Below are positions 21,311-32,779 of a DNA stretch of 64,000 nt, in pieces. The stretch's first letter is position 1. Each line of letters begins with the position of its first letter. The notes under the pieces were generated by a model that was given only the letters and a program-made list of their open reading frames with translations, did no database searches and had not been told where the DNA came from. Source of the DNA: Thelephora terrestris (lineage: Eukaryota; Basidiomycota; Agaricomycetes; Thelephorales; Thelephoraceae); contig WIUZ02000020.1 of assembly GCA_015956445.1 (NCBI GenBank), positions 558,001-622,000 on the forward strand. The letters are read 5' to 3'. The translations under genes were made by a program, and so were the position numbers.

Positions 21311-22632
21311 GAAGACGTCCTTCTTATAGCCTAGATCGGTGATCCTTCTCGTGACCTACCTCGACGAACCTCATTGGTCCGGGTCACATCAACTTCCGCC
21401 CCTGTACCATCATCGTCGGCTTACTACATCAAGCTGACACCTCGGCCCGCGGGACGGCCTTGGAAGAACTTCGTTCCGGAACGCCTAGAACGCGCGCGCA
21501 CTAAAAATAGGTCTTAAGACCCTGATGACCCCTTCATGACATCACGACCCCCTTTTACGACCCCTCATGACTTTACGATTACGATCAACCCTGGACCCTA
21601 ATCACACACGTGGACAGTCACATCACAGTCTCCTAACCAGAGGAAGGACTCGCCGCTATTCGGAAGCATCGCCCTAGGATTCTTCTGGTTAGCCCAGCGC
21701 ATGTGGAGTAGCCGTTAGCGTGAAACGCCGGCGAATCTGTAATCCCTCATGTCCCATGAGTCTAGGCCTGACCTCCTCATGTTCGGACGTACGTTGAGGT
21801 TGCCACTAGTCCGTGATGCTGTTACCGCCTACAGACAACAAGGGATGTTTGCATGGCTCTACTCCCGAATCCGCTGGTACAACTATGTAAAGGGAGATTG
21901 CCACCTGACCCTTGGGTGTGATCCCCAGGTACGAACTTTCATGACCTCATGCCCCTTTTTCTTTTAGGACTAGTGTTATCTTTACCCCTATGTTTCATGC
22001 GGACATTCTTTATCTTTTATGCAATCCTTCACACGCTAGTAAGGCCCTTTGTCCTTTATTCTCCCACGCGTCACATTTGTTCGCTTCCCTTACTTAGCGT
22101 TCTCACACTCCTTATCTCCCTTTGTTCTGGACTTGATAAGGGTATATTAGGGTATTGACGTCATGGCCACTCCTTTAGTATAAGTAGCAACTGTGGCTGT
22201 ATCGTAGTACCTTAGTTTTGTTACCTCAGGAAATCCTCTGCCCTTCTCAGCCCAGTTGCAGTTAAGGCCAAGTCAGAGTTTCTTGTTTGATCCAAGACAT
22301 CCCCCATCTGCTCTCCCTCCCGCTCTGCGCGTCGACTGCGCCTCGCAACTATAGACTCCTCGCAGTCATATTAGAATACCTCGAACGTCCAGTCGATCAA
22401 CTGGTGGAGTCATCAATCCTGTTGTAGGGATCAACCCTTGTTTGTTAAACCGAACGAAGTACGGTTTAGGTTGGGTTTCTCTTTAGGATTTCGACCTGAC
22501 TTGCAGTGACCTCGGACAACCTACCGGAAGAATAGAGACGTGATCGTTCTCTCACAAGCTAGTCGGACTAGTGAGTACTCTGCGGAGTCGGCTCAGTGGA
22601 CTGGTAGTTGTTGGGGTAGAGTGGCCCTGACA
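21311..22632. other. Non-coding leader/terminal region of the TG...CA element
   Basis: About 1.3 kb with no recognisable protein. Contains TAGTATAAGTAG near 22,178, pyrimidine-rich tracts, and GACAACCTACCGGA near 22,515 shared with 6420. Likely the long terminal/untranslated part of the element. Confidence 0.4.
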
Positions 22633-23190
22633 CATGGGTCATGGGCAGGGCAAACCCCCGTACGGCGCAGTACGACCCATGGGTCATGGGTAGGGCATAC
22701 CACCGTACGGCGCCGTACGACCCATGGGTCATGGGCAGGGCATACTGTCGTACGGCGCCGTACGCTCCATGGGTCATGGGCAGGGCATACCACCGTACGG
22801 CGCCGTACGCTCCATGGGTCATGGGTAGGGCAAACCCCCGTACGGCGCCGTACGACCCATGGGTCATGGGTAGGGCATACCACCGTACGGCGCCGTACGA
22901 CCCATGGGTCATGGGCAGGGCATACCACCGTACGGCGCTGTACGCCCATGGGTCATGGACAGGGTGGATGGCTGTCCAGCACCACCATACGGCATTGTAC
23001 AACCCATGGGTCATGGACAGGCCATACTGTCATACAGCACCGTACAACCCAAGGGTCATGGGGCCCACACACCATCGTACAGTCCATGGGTCATGGGGAT
23101 TTGTACCTGTCGTACGGCGACGTATGGCCCATGGGTCATGGGATTTTGTCACGCCGTATGGCCCATGACCCATGGGGAAAAAGTAGCTGA
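22633..23190. repeat. Right minisatellite array, main part
   Basis: About a dozen units, most reading CCATGGGTCATGGGCAGGGCATACC and GTACGGCGCCGTAC. Near 22,965 a unit carries GGATGGCTGTCCAGCACCACC, also present in the array at 2500. Ends GGGGAAAAAGTAGCTGAA. Confidence 0.9.
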
Positions 23191-26100
23191 AACCTGTGCC
23201 GGACAAAGTATCCACTTTGGGATTGTCTCTGAGTGGGGTCTGAAGCCCAGTCTGAGTCGGTACAGGCTGAGATACCTTCCCGTGAATCTCCGTCGTAGGT
23301 CAATCGGTATTTTGAAGTTCCGATTAAGTAGCGGCAGATATACAGCGCTTTCTCAACGTGCTCTTTTGATGGGTTTGCAGCATATTGCGCAAGTTTGGTA
23401 ACTGCAAAGGCGATATCTGGTTGGGTACCCAGCATGAGGTATAGTAAGGAACCAATTATGGTTTGGAACCTGCTTCGTCTTTCCGGGCATGCTACCTCTG
23501 TCGACGGAGTCGGCACATACCCGGCCAGGAGAGGGGTTGCTGCAACTTTAGCATTCTGCATCCCACATCGCTCAAGGACCATTTGGAGGTAGGCACATTG
23601 ATCTATGGAGATCTTGCTGCCATGTCGGGTGATCCTCATGCGGAGGAAATCGGTTAGGTCCCCTAAATCCCTGGTTTCCCATATCTTCATGAACTCCCCC
23701 TTGAGCTGCTCCGTAAGCGCTGTGTGGGGTCCGGTAAAGATGGTGTCGTCTACGTAGATTAACGCAATTACGAATCTTCCATCTTTATCCTGGTAGATGA
23801 AGATCCCGGCATCTGAGCTCAAGGATTTGAATCCGAGCTTTTCCATGGACCGTTTCAGGGCTCGCCACCATGCAAGCCCGGCTTGTTTCAGTCCGTAGAG
23901 GGCACGCTTTAAGCGGAGAACATGGGTCTCTTTTCCTGGAGCTACGAACCCCTCTGGTTGTTCCATATAGATCTCCTCGTTGAGTTCGCCATATAGGTAT
24001 GCGTTGCGAACATCAAGTCCTTTGAGGACCCATCCTCCAAGGGCAGCCATTGCAAATATTAGGTGCACTGTCTCGAATTGGACAACGGGGGAGAATACAG
24101 CATCGTAGTCCATTCCCTCAACCTGTGAGAAGCCTTTTGCTACTAGGCGGGCTTTCTTACGACCATCTGGTTTCTGGTCGAATACCCAGCGGTTTTTGAT
24201 AACCTTGCGGCCTTGAGGGCGCTCTACCAGGTCGTATACTTTGCGCCTGCGAAGAGCTTCCAACTCTTCGTTGCAGGCTGTCCTCCATTCCTCGAGCTCA
24301 GCCTGTGGTAGTGTGGCGATGTCTCGGTATTTCCATTCTTTTGGAGTTTTTTTGTTGGCGGTTGGTGAGACGGCCTTCGAAATTAAGAGGTTTTGGAGTT
24401 CTACTCCCCCTTCCCAGCATAGCCTAGCCAGAAGGGCATCCGTGTCTTCTTCAGGGGTGGTAAATCCGGATGGTTCAACGGATTTCTTGACCTCATCTTC
24501 GGACTCTGATGCCTCTTCAATCTCTTCCTCAGCGGAGGATTCTCTCTCAGGAAGATGCTGCGTGCTAGGCCCGGGAACTGGTACTGCTCCTGAACTTCGC
24601 CCGTGCCTTGGTGCTACGGAAAAATCTCCGACAACCTTCTTCCAATCCTTCATACGCCGGGTAGATTTTAATATTTCCACCGGATGTTTACTTCCGTAAA
24701 CATTGCCAGGCTTAGTCGGTACTTTTCGCTCACGCTGAGGCCTCTGAGCCTTGACCGGTGACGGAGGCATAACCGTTGGCGGAGCAGGTGGCGCATCCTC
24801 AGGGCCGGAATCAGAGCTAGGTGATCTCGGCGGCTCCGAACTGGGCGCTCTAGATTGCACCGGCGTTTGCGGCCGTGGTGCGGGCTCAATAGCACGTTCC
24901 TTGCCTTTTGAGGAAGGCTTGGGGGTAGGTTTGGGACGCGCTGAGGATGCTGCGTCATTTTCCTCTTGTCCTCCTGGAAGGGGACACTGGCAGTCACCGC
25001 CTTTGTGACAGTGATGACTGGGTAGGGGTGGCGCAGTGGATTGCAACCGAGTGTTTTGCCGTATACTGGCAGTTGGGCACTTGGGAAAGTGTAACTCATC
25101 GAAGGTGGCCTGAGCAGCGGAGAAAATGACATTGTTAGGTCCGCGCATAAAGATCCATCCTTTTCCTCCTGGGTGAGTACCCAGGTAGGTCATCAATTCT
25201 GATCGGGGCGCGAGCTTATTTGTCTGTACTTCTTCTGGGATGAAGACGTAGGCTCCGCAGCCGAGGACCCGAAGATGATCAATCAAAGGCTTACTCCCAT
25301 TCAATAGTTGGAATGGAGTCTGCCAGTGTAGGCGACGGTTCGGCGTTCGATTGTAAACGTGAGTTGCGTGGTCAAGGGCGAATTCCCACCAAGACTGAGG
25401 GAGGCAAGCCTGCAATCTCATGGATTCTGCTTTATCCATCAATGTTCGAATGATCCTTTCTGCACGGCCATCTTGTTGGTGTGCATGCGGGATAGATTGG
25501 AGGATCTCGATCCCTTTTTCCTTGAGCATTGTTGTAAATGTTAGGGATGTGTATTCCCCCCCGGCATCGGACATCCATCGGCGTACTCTCTTCTGGTATT
25601 TGGTTTCAACCATAGCCAGGAAGTGCCTGGTGGCCATGAGTGCAGCGTCTTTAGTGCGTAAGTTCATAGTCCAGGCGTGTGAGGTATAGTCGTCATAGAA
25701 GACGATCGGGTACTTGTATTTGTGATAGGATTCAATGGGGAAGGTTTTTAGATCCGAATGGATCAGCTCGAAAGGGGCGCTTGCTCTAGTGTTGGATGGG
25801 GGAAAAGCTTTATTTGTCATCTTTCCTTGCGCACATCCAGTGCAGAGGTGCTCTTTTGGGATCTCGACATGAGGAAAATCCTTGATATGTTTCCCGGCCT
25901 TTTGGATCACTTCTTTAGAGGGGTGAGCCAGCCGGCGGTGCATGATTTCAAAATCAGCACTGTAAATGGTCTCGATTTTAGCAGCAGTAAGATGCGCTTC
26001 GAGGAGAGTCCTGATGACGTAAATACTGTCATCCTCGTTTCGAGGGTGGAAAGTAAGAAACTCAGTTTCTTCTTCGTAAAGTATGATTTCGCGAGCACTC

Positions 26101-27686
26101 CCCCTCGAGAAGAGTCTGCTTTTAAGGAACTGGCCAAGAGATAATAGTCTATGGGATATATCTGGGACATAGTAGACAGGATTTAGTCTGACGGCCTTTT
26201 CATTTATGTAGAGGATCACTGTTCCTTTACCGATAATTGTCGTGAAGTTGGTCGCTGTTCTTAAAGGAATGGACTCAATAGCCTCATACTCCACGAAATC
26301 GTTTATGTCAAAGGTAAAGTGCCGGGATGCTCCAGAGTCGAGCATCCACACAGCCTCAGTTTCACTCGGGGCGGAGAGGGTATGACAAATATATTTGGAA
26401 GCAACTACTGAAGAACTACATATGTCTTCAGGTGCTGTGGAGCCGTTAGCTTCGTTACTCAACACTGAATTTGTTTCATACCTTCCGCCAAGGCCAGACG
26501 GGCCGGCAACCGATGCAATATCCATTTCATCCCCTGTCCAGTCCAGGCTTATCTCATCCTCGCCCGGCGGAGTACAGGCCTTCTTGCGGGGATGAGGATC
26601 AACTGTCTGCTCATAGGAGCACTCCAGCCTTTTGAGGGTCTCGATCGTGGGCTGTACGCCTAGTCGTGTCGAGAGATCTCTTGCCTTCTGGACGGAAGGG
26701 TAGAATGAGGGAGTTCCTGCACCTTCGCGATGGAGGTGGAGGGAGCGTTGAGGGAAAGCCACCATGGATGCAAATCCAAAGTCCGCGGTCGACATGCTGG
26801 AGGAGGAGGGAACCGGAGTTTGAGGGGGAGGAGCAGGCATGGGCGAGAACTCTTCTGTCTGCTGAGCCTGCTGGTGTTTTCCTCGACCACCTCGTTGTCC
26901 TCGACGATTACGTCCACGGCCTCCTTGGCCCTGGGATTGACTCCCATCGTGCTGCTGTTGCTGCTGTTGGAAATTGGGATTTCCAGGGGCGCGCTGTACG
27001 TTGGACAGCCTGTGGGCCTGCTGTTTGCCCCTACCGTTGGATGTTTGTTCCCATGCGAGGAGAATTGACCGCCGAAGACTATCCACATCGAGCTTGGTGA
27101 TATCCTCCGTCTGGCATATCGCCTGTGGGATGTTGTTGTATGACGGAGGGAGCTTTGACATGAGCATCATTGCCTTGATAAAGGAGGGGATGACGGCGTC
27201 TTGCCCGTTGCTCTCGAGTCGGCCGATATGGGAGGCGAACTTGTCTAAAGCGGGCGTGGGGTCTTGTCCTTCAAGGATCCTGACCTCCATCGCATGTTTG
27301 AACTCCAGGTAGATGCCGATGATCCCTGGCTTTCCATACTCCTTCTCGATTGCTTTGAGAAGGGTGGCAGCGTTGGTCTCGGCTTGGTACTTGTACTGGA
27401 TATCCGGGACGAGGCGTAGGAGGATATTTCCGAGTGCTTTGTCGTTTGCCTCGGCCCACGCGTCTACTTCGTCTTGGTTATCGGTGCCTTCCTGCGCCTG
27501 AGTTAATAGATTATTCTCGGCGTCATAGGTGGCTTCGACTTTCGGCCATACCTCGAGGGTAGGTTCCTTTTTCTGAATCGTCCTCCACTGTCCTTGCGAC
27601 ATCAAGTATGAGCGCATTGGTCCAGCCCACTGTTGGTAGTTGGGGCCAGAGAGAACAGGGACGAGGGAAGTGAGTTGAGAAGACAT

Positions 27687-28085
27687 TTGTTTTTTTGGGA
27701 GGTGGAAGTCCTGCAACCAAAAAACAAGTTTCATCAGTTATTTAAACGCTTCTTATGCCAAATGCAATGAAAGAGGGAAGAAACAGTCTTTCCCTTTTAA
27801 GGATTACTTTAGCAAAAGGTTTATTGCATATTGCCTCAGCCCACACCGTCGGCAGATGTTAATCGACTACCCTCCCCTGTGGGGTCTACAAATGTGTGTC
27901 GTGCTCAGCTTAGCCAATCACTGTTTCATCCCCTCTTGGGGTTTTGACTTTTCTAAGTCCCCTTCCTGCGCAGTGGATAGCACAGTGGCAGCCTTTTAAG
28001 GCGCACTGAGGTAAGGATAGAGCCTGTCCAAGCGCAGCCACAAGGGCGCAGAATGGAACACAGGGCGTAGCCCGGGCTCATAACC
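27687..28085 (-). promoter_or_regulatory. Copia leader with half-tRNA-iMet primer-binding site
   Basis: The untranslated leader between 5' LTR and Gag. The plus-strand sequence at 28,074-28,085 is GGGCTCATAACC, identical to the anticodon arm of eukaryotic initiator tRNA-Met, so the minus-strand RNA would pair with an internally cleaved tRNA. Drosophila copia is the known precedent for this half-tRNA priming. Confidence 0.75.
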
Positions 28086-28440
28086 TGTTGAGCAGGTAGA
28101 GTATATTCTATACTACTACATGGCGTACTCTAGTCCTTACCTGAGAGGGGAAGATATAGTAGTGCAAGTGGGAGAGAGAGAGAGAGAAGCGATTGATTGA
28201 TCTATTTACACATGAGGGGTATATATATCTTATCTACTCTATTGTCGTCACAACTGTATGGCGTGACTGATGCAGGGTCCGTGCGGTGGCTTAAGGCACA
28301 CGCGCGTCATACCGATCGATCGGATCACTGATGTGATACCGCCCCTTCGGGTCGCTTATTCAGCGCTCTCCGGCATCGGCTCTCGCACGAGGCAGTGGAG
28401 CCGGTTGACCCATTGCCGGGCATAGACCTCCGGTTCAACA
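28086..28440 (-). repeat. 5' LTR of the copia element
   Basis: 355 bp, matching the LTR at 16,421 by eye apart from a few substitutions and one extra AG in the GAGAGA run. The AGGAG duplication follows at 28,441. It lies 230 bp downstream of the stop of kinase-RhoGEF copy 1. Confidence 0.95.
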
Positions 28441-28670
28441 AGGAGGAATCAGGCGCATCCATTAGCCCAGGATTATGAACACCGTTAGAACACTGCACGA
28501 GTGCAAACAACAAACCCAGGAGAGGTGAAATAGCTGCAGTGTAGCACTCCAAAAGGGAGTACTGAGACGAGTACGGTTGGTCGTTAACGAGAGTGGACAA
28601 AGCTAAGGTGAGGGAGAAGGGTAGGGAAAATCCCAAACCCAAAGCTCAGGCTGCGAACTGACCGATTACA
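28441..28670. other. 3' flank of kinase-RhoGEF copy 1
   Basis: Non-coding. Shares words such as GAGAGGTGAAATAGC and GACGAGTAC with the 3' flanks of copies 2, 3 and 5, so it is part of the duplicated unit. No terminator motif is assignable. Confidence 0.4.
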
Positions 28671-31600
28671 TTACGACGCGTGAGAAGGTGAAAGCGATGA
28701 CCCAGAAATTCGAAATGACAACGGAGCCGTCGGGATCAACTCGAACACGTGCTGAGCCGTCTCTCCTATCTTCCCAAGCGGGGGCATTTCCATCTCCATT
28801 ACCCCGTGTACCCTCGGTTCCTGCGAAACTCCCTCATCCAAGGCACCTTCAGAGATGGCCTGAGACGTTCCTCGGCCGTCCCAGCTACATCGCATATCGT
28901 TTCCAGAGATGATTTGGACCAAACGACCAGTCTCTATGTGGCGAATTTCAATGAAGTGGCTATCGAAGAGCAGGACGTAGGGTGGATGCCAGGCGACTCG
29001 CTCCGCCGTGCCTTCCCACTCCACCGTACCCATAGGACGACTTGCGTGTTTGTCGACATATAACCCGAACTCTGTAGCGATCGTCAGGTTCCCCCGGCTC
29101 AGGTCCTTCGGTCAAGAACCCACCATCATAACAGAGTAAGATCTCGTCTTTGTTCGACAGGCTGAACATGCCCATCGGTCTACACGACTCGGCTCTCCTC
29201 GCAAGGCTCTCCAATCGGGGGTCTTCCATCAGGGGATCAGTAAAACTCTCAGAGCTACCTAGATGTTAGCTGAGTCATCCCACTTCCGCAGAGGAGGCGA
29301 CCCACTTTGTAAGGTCCATGATTTCGAAACCCTTGCTGCACAGGATTACGATCCTTGTTTTCAGGAACAGCAAATCATAGGAATCCGAGGGCAAGAAGAA
29401 GTCCTGGGAAGGAAAAGCCTCAGCCTCCCCAATCCGCAGACAGAAGACCGGAACTTACACGATAAACACGGAACCACTCTGACCGTTGAGACCGTAGACT
29501 GAACCTTGACCCGATCGAAGGCTGAGGTTTTGACTTCTCGTTTATCTTTCCGATCACAGGTTCGAAGGCGCGGAACAAACTATCATGCTGGAAGGTAAAT
29601 TTCGGTCAGGAAACTTTGACTCTTCTGGATCAGAAATCACCCACATTCTTCTTCCTCATGTAAATGACCAGCGTCCTGCCGTCGAGATTACCAACGGCAA
29701 AGAACTGGACATCTTTGTTGCCGCTGAGCTTTTGGGGTGTCTGTGAAGTGTTCGCTGCTCCGGGCGAAGAGGGTACGAGCGCTTCAATGTGGTAGGCAAA
29801 GAGGGACTACGATGGCCATCAGCGTCATACAGGCTGCTAAGTTCCTCGTTCCGTACCTTGTCCGCGAGTACGAGGAAGATACCGAAATCTTCCAGCATGG
29901 CGCATTGAGTCACCATTCGTAGGTGCAACACTCGTCGCATGGCTGGACAGACACCCCGAATGAGGAAGAAGCACATCGGAAGCAAAAATGACACATACAC
30001 CGTGAATCATGTCTAAACCCGATCCACACTCCTTCCGTGCATCCTATGGCCACCAGAGCACGACCATCAGGGGTAGCTACAGATCCCGGTCAGCGCAGTA
30101 AATGTGCAGAGGTCCTGCATGACGTACAGAAAGGAACGGAACAAGTGACCTTGCTCGTGAAGTTCCCATCATTATTCCACGATGGTCCCGCATTCGCCAG
30201 AAGTGTAGGAGCGTAAAACGTGTCCATGCTCAACGTCCCCACCTCGAATACCTTATTCGACTCTTGTACAACCTTTCTCAGCCCTATCGCTTCCTCCAGC
30301 TTGGCTTTCCACTCCAGCCGTGCCTGAGAAGTCTCAGCAAACAGAGTGTAAAGACCACCCAATCGACAGTTATGGTGGATTGTACAGGGGTACACCGCTC
30401 GACCGTCGTTAACAGCCTCGGGACTCGTACTCGCAGCGGGGGAACTGGAGTTTTGGGCTTGACCATCCATCTCCCTCTTGTTACTGCCGCCGAAAGGTAA
30501 CAGCCCGCCACCTCGCCGGGTGGGAGGATCTGTGAAGGTTGTTAAGGTGAGCAGGTCCAGTGGAATGGGCTACAAAACGAATGAGAACTTGTAGTCCAAC
30601 CTGAAATGAAAATTGACTTGCCCGTCGGTACACTTGGTACTTTGTAATTCCATCCTTCTCCTTGGATTTCGTCATGACAACTATAAAAGGTTCGTGAGCT
30701 GAGGACACGCCAGATAATCACAACTCCTCCTACGGTAATTGTCGAATAGCAGAACGAACAGTTCCTTCCATTCGTTCCATTCAAATCCTGTATCAGGCTG
30801 TCGCAAGAATTTGCCAGCGTGGATCAATGATCGGTTTTCGTGGAGCAGGTCCATGTCCTACCGAGCTTTAGCGTTGAACGCACATTTTGAAAAGGGAAAA
30901 CAGACGTACAATGTACTCTCCAGCTTTGAAAAACAGATTCTCATAATACTTCAGCAGCTCCACCTTCTGCTTAGCCGCTAAGACTCCAGGTTCTGTCTCC
31001 TTTCCGAAAGCCTCGATTACATCCAAATCGGGAGCTAACTTTAATGGCTTCGGACCTGTAAGGTTAGAGATGTGGGTCAAGCACACACTGCAAAGGTTGC
31101 GAAGCAGATAATTACCATAAGAATCACTAGATATGGTAGGCACGGGGGCCGTCAGGAAATGTTAGATGAGACTAAAAGTTCATGTAGTGGAGCGCTGCTA
31201 GATTTCTACTGACCTGGTAAAAGTTGGTTCCCTATCAATGAAAGTTCCCGATGGTTTGCTTGGGGTTGTTTTTCCATCCACAGAAATCTGGGGGACGGAT
31301 GTAGTGCTTTCCGCATCATACACACTCACCGCAGGTGGAGTTGGAGTGAGCAAATGCAGGTTTGGAGTACATAACCTGGAGCTGCGGAAAGTTGCAGGAT
31401 GTTATAATGTTGCAGTCCCCTGAGTAGACAGAGATACTAGCCATTCGCGTAAAATCCCGACCACGCTTGCCATTATAGGCCTCTGGGCGGGGTCTTGGGT
31501 CCAACAGTGGAGTGTCATGTTCCACACCAAATCGATTAAACCTGGCTCCTGCGGGCGATCCGGGCGTTCACCTGCGATAATCTTTGAAACGGCGACTAGC

Positions 31601-32779
31601 GGCGTGAACTCGCTGAATGGATGTCTTCCGGTAAACACCTTAGATAAGGTGAGGATGTCAGATGAACCATCCGTCGTCCGCACCTAAAACTTGGCCTAGG
31701 GAGGGCTAGCCACTGACCTCTATTACAACCATCCCAAAAGCAAAGACATCTGCCTCTCTTGTGTTTTTATCACCATTCCCAAGAACCTCCGGCGCGGCCC
31801 ACCTGGCAGAATACCCCTGTACTTCGGTTACGAGGACAGAGTTCACCCCACGAACGACCGAGGTGAAGCCAAAATCTGTCAGACAGGCATGTCCGGTCTG
31901 GTCAATTAGGACATTGGGCTAGTCAATGCTTCTGAGCTTTTGAGTCTAAAACAATCAAAAGGAAGCACTTGCCCCTTTCAAGTCTCCATGTGTTGTGTAA
32001 ATTGCATGAAGAAAGGTGAGACCTTCTGCAACATCCAATAACTCGGGATAATTTGTTATCGCTCAATATATGCACCACAGCAAAGAAAGACCCACTAGGC
32101 CGATCCGATTCGCGCCCGGATTCTCAGATAGATATTCTGTTAGAGTCCCCTTCGGCATCCACTCCGATACTAATCGCAGGGGGTTTCGCATGACACCGAT
32201 AAAACCAACGATGTTTGGATGTTTCAACCTCTTCCACATCACCGCTTCCTTGCAGAACGCCTACGTGCCGACAAGCGCCTCTCAGTGAGCGCAAGACGAA
32301 TCAACAGGAACACAAACCTTCTCGATGACCTGGCGAGTTTGCTGGGTGATCCTCAAGCGTTTGATACAGACCTTCTTGCCATCATAGGTGCCTTCCCATA
32401 CATCCGAAAACCCACCAGAAGCGACTGGATCATCGTCGATTATCGTGAGGTCACCAGAAATATTGTACGAGGATGGTAGGATCTTGTGGCGGCCGCAGAT
32501 TGCCTGGAGTTTGTGTAGACAACGTCGAGAAACATCGTCAGTGATCGGAATGACGTCGAGAGCCTGCAGAGTTTGTGTCGTCAGTGGCGGGAAAGAGACC
32601 GAAGGAGAAGGACGCACCCCGTCAAGAAAATCCACAAGCCGAGTCAACTCCGAACCCTGGAGACTGGACACATATTGTTCTTCGTCGTCGTTTTGGATCA
32701 AGTAATAGAGATAGCGCAACAGATCGGGAGAAGAAGTGTCAAGCGTGTAGAGGTGTTGTAAGACCTGGGATGTGGACAT
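28671..32779 (-). CDS. Copy 1: TKL kinase-PH-CNH chimera (DH region lost)
   Basis: Start MSTSQVLQHLY at 32,779 is conserved in copies 2-4; stop at 28,671. Spliced order: helical leader (QGSELTRLVDFLDG, to about 32,610); kinase with ASGGFSDVWEG, VCIK, KEAVMWKRLKHPNIV, HGDLKGPNVLI, DFGFTSV, RWAAPEVL (32,440-31,440); a Pro/Thr-rich linker (VSVYDAESTTSVPQ, about 31,390-31,200); a remnant of the last DH helix (FGKETEPGVLAAKQK, 30,960-31,020); PH (VVMTKSKEKDGITKYQVYRR, RLGGLYTLFAETSQARLEWK, 30,840-30,250); CNH (VVESN..., RVLHLRMVTQCAMLEDFG, WEGTAERVAWHPPYVLLFDS, to the stop). All kinase landmarks are present, so activity is plausible. Without DH it should not act as a GEF. I infer a membrane- or Rho-pathway-tethered kinase. 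Splice sites (GTGAGT/TAG) were placed by eye; integrity is not proven. Confidence 0.75.

Larger units (their letters stand above)
19350..22632 (-). mobile_element. 3.28 kb TG...CA-bounded element with intron-bearing coiled-coil gene
   Basis: Starts TGTCAGGAACATGG and ends GTGGCCCTGACA, so the outermost 7 bases are inverted (TGTCAGG/CCTGACA). A perfect 5 bp duplication CATGG flanks it (19,345-19,349 and 22,633-22,637). The coding potential lies on the minus strand. TG...CA ends and a 5 bp duplication are typical of LTR elements, but I could not find direct LTR copies inside, so this may be a recombinant or a degenerate non-autonomous LTR element. Relatives are at 2780-5169 and at the junction at 6574. 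Confidence 0.7.
17247..23198. mobile_element. Minisatellite-TIR element inserted in copia RNase H
   Basis: The flanks carry CCGGACA at 17,240-17,246 and 23,199-23,205; deleting the element and one copy rejoins the copia frame at GYFVR/MAKGLISW. The termini share TTCAGCTACTTTTTCCCCATG, followed on both sides by the same ordered minisatellite units (spacers ending AAAATCCC, GGTACAAATCCCC, GTGTGTGGGCCCC), so the terminal inverted repeats are several hundred bases long and are themselves tandem arrays. Inside lie a long inverted repeat (17,606-19,235) and, nested in the right array, a TG...CA element. No transposase is visible, so it is non-autonomous. The class is unresolved; Mutator-like elements can have long, repeat-containing TIRs, but the duplication length here (6-8 bp) is not diagnostic. 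Confidence 0.75.
16850..27686 (-). pseudogene. Copia Gag-Pol polyprotein, RNase H split by an insertion
   Basis: A long frame from ATG at 27,686 runs to 23,136, followed after the insertion by 17,246-16,850. By residue from the ATG: Gag of UBN2/DUF4219 type (about 10-250); an RGG-rich box GRGRNRRGQRGG where many copia Gags have a CCHC knuckle; protease WMLDSGASRHF; integrase zinc finger (HRRLAHP...LCTGCAQGK) and catalytic HSDLK, WMSDAGGEY, and Glu in HQQDGRAERI; a Pro/Ser-rich linker; RT with FSPVV and the catalytic YVDD; RNase H with SSTEAEYMALSD and IDIRYHYIRE. The reading is open everywhere except at the insertion after GYFVR. I chose MSSQL as start because the upstream residues lie in the leader. 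No host function. Confidence 0.93.
16421..28440 (-). mobile_element. Nearly full-length Ty1/copia LTR retrotransposon, split by a nested element
   Basis: LTRs at 16,421-16,773 (353 bp) and 28,086-28,440 (355 bp) share TGTTGAGC...TTCAACA ends, and the 5 bp duplication AGGAG flanks the whole element (16,416-16,420 and 28,441-28,445). On the minus strand, next to the 5' LTR, lies a primer-binding site complementary to the anticodon arm of initiator tRNA-Met; the polypurine tract AAGGGGGAG (16,774-16,782) abuts the 3' LTR. The order gag-protease-integrase-RT-RNase H is the copia order. Without the 5.95 kb insertion the element is about 6.1 kb, normal for copia. LTR divergence is low by eye, indicating fairly recent insertion. 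Confidence 0.95.

Noticed and set aside
19350-22632. Classical LTR retrotransposon with paired LTRs
   Set aside because: TG...CA ends and a 5 bp duplication fit, but I found no direct terminal repeats and no pol domains; left as unresolved class.
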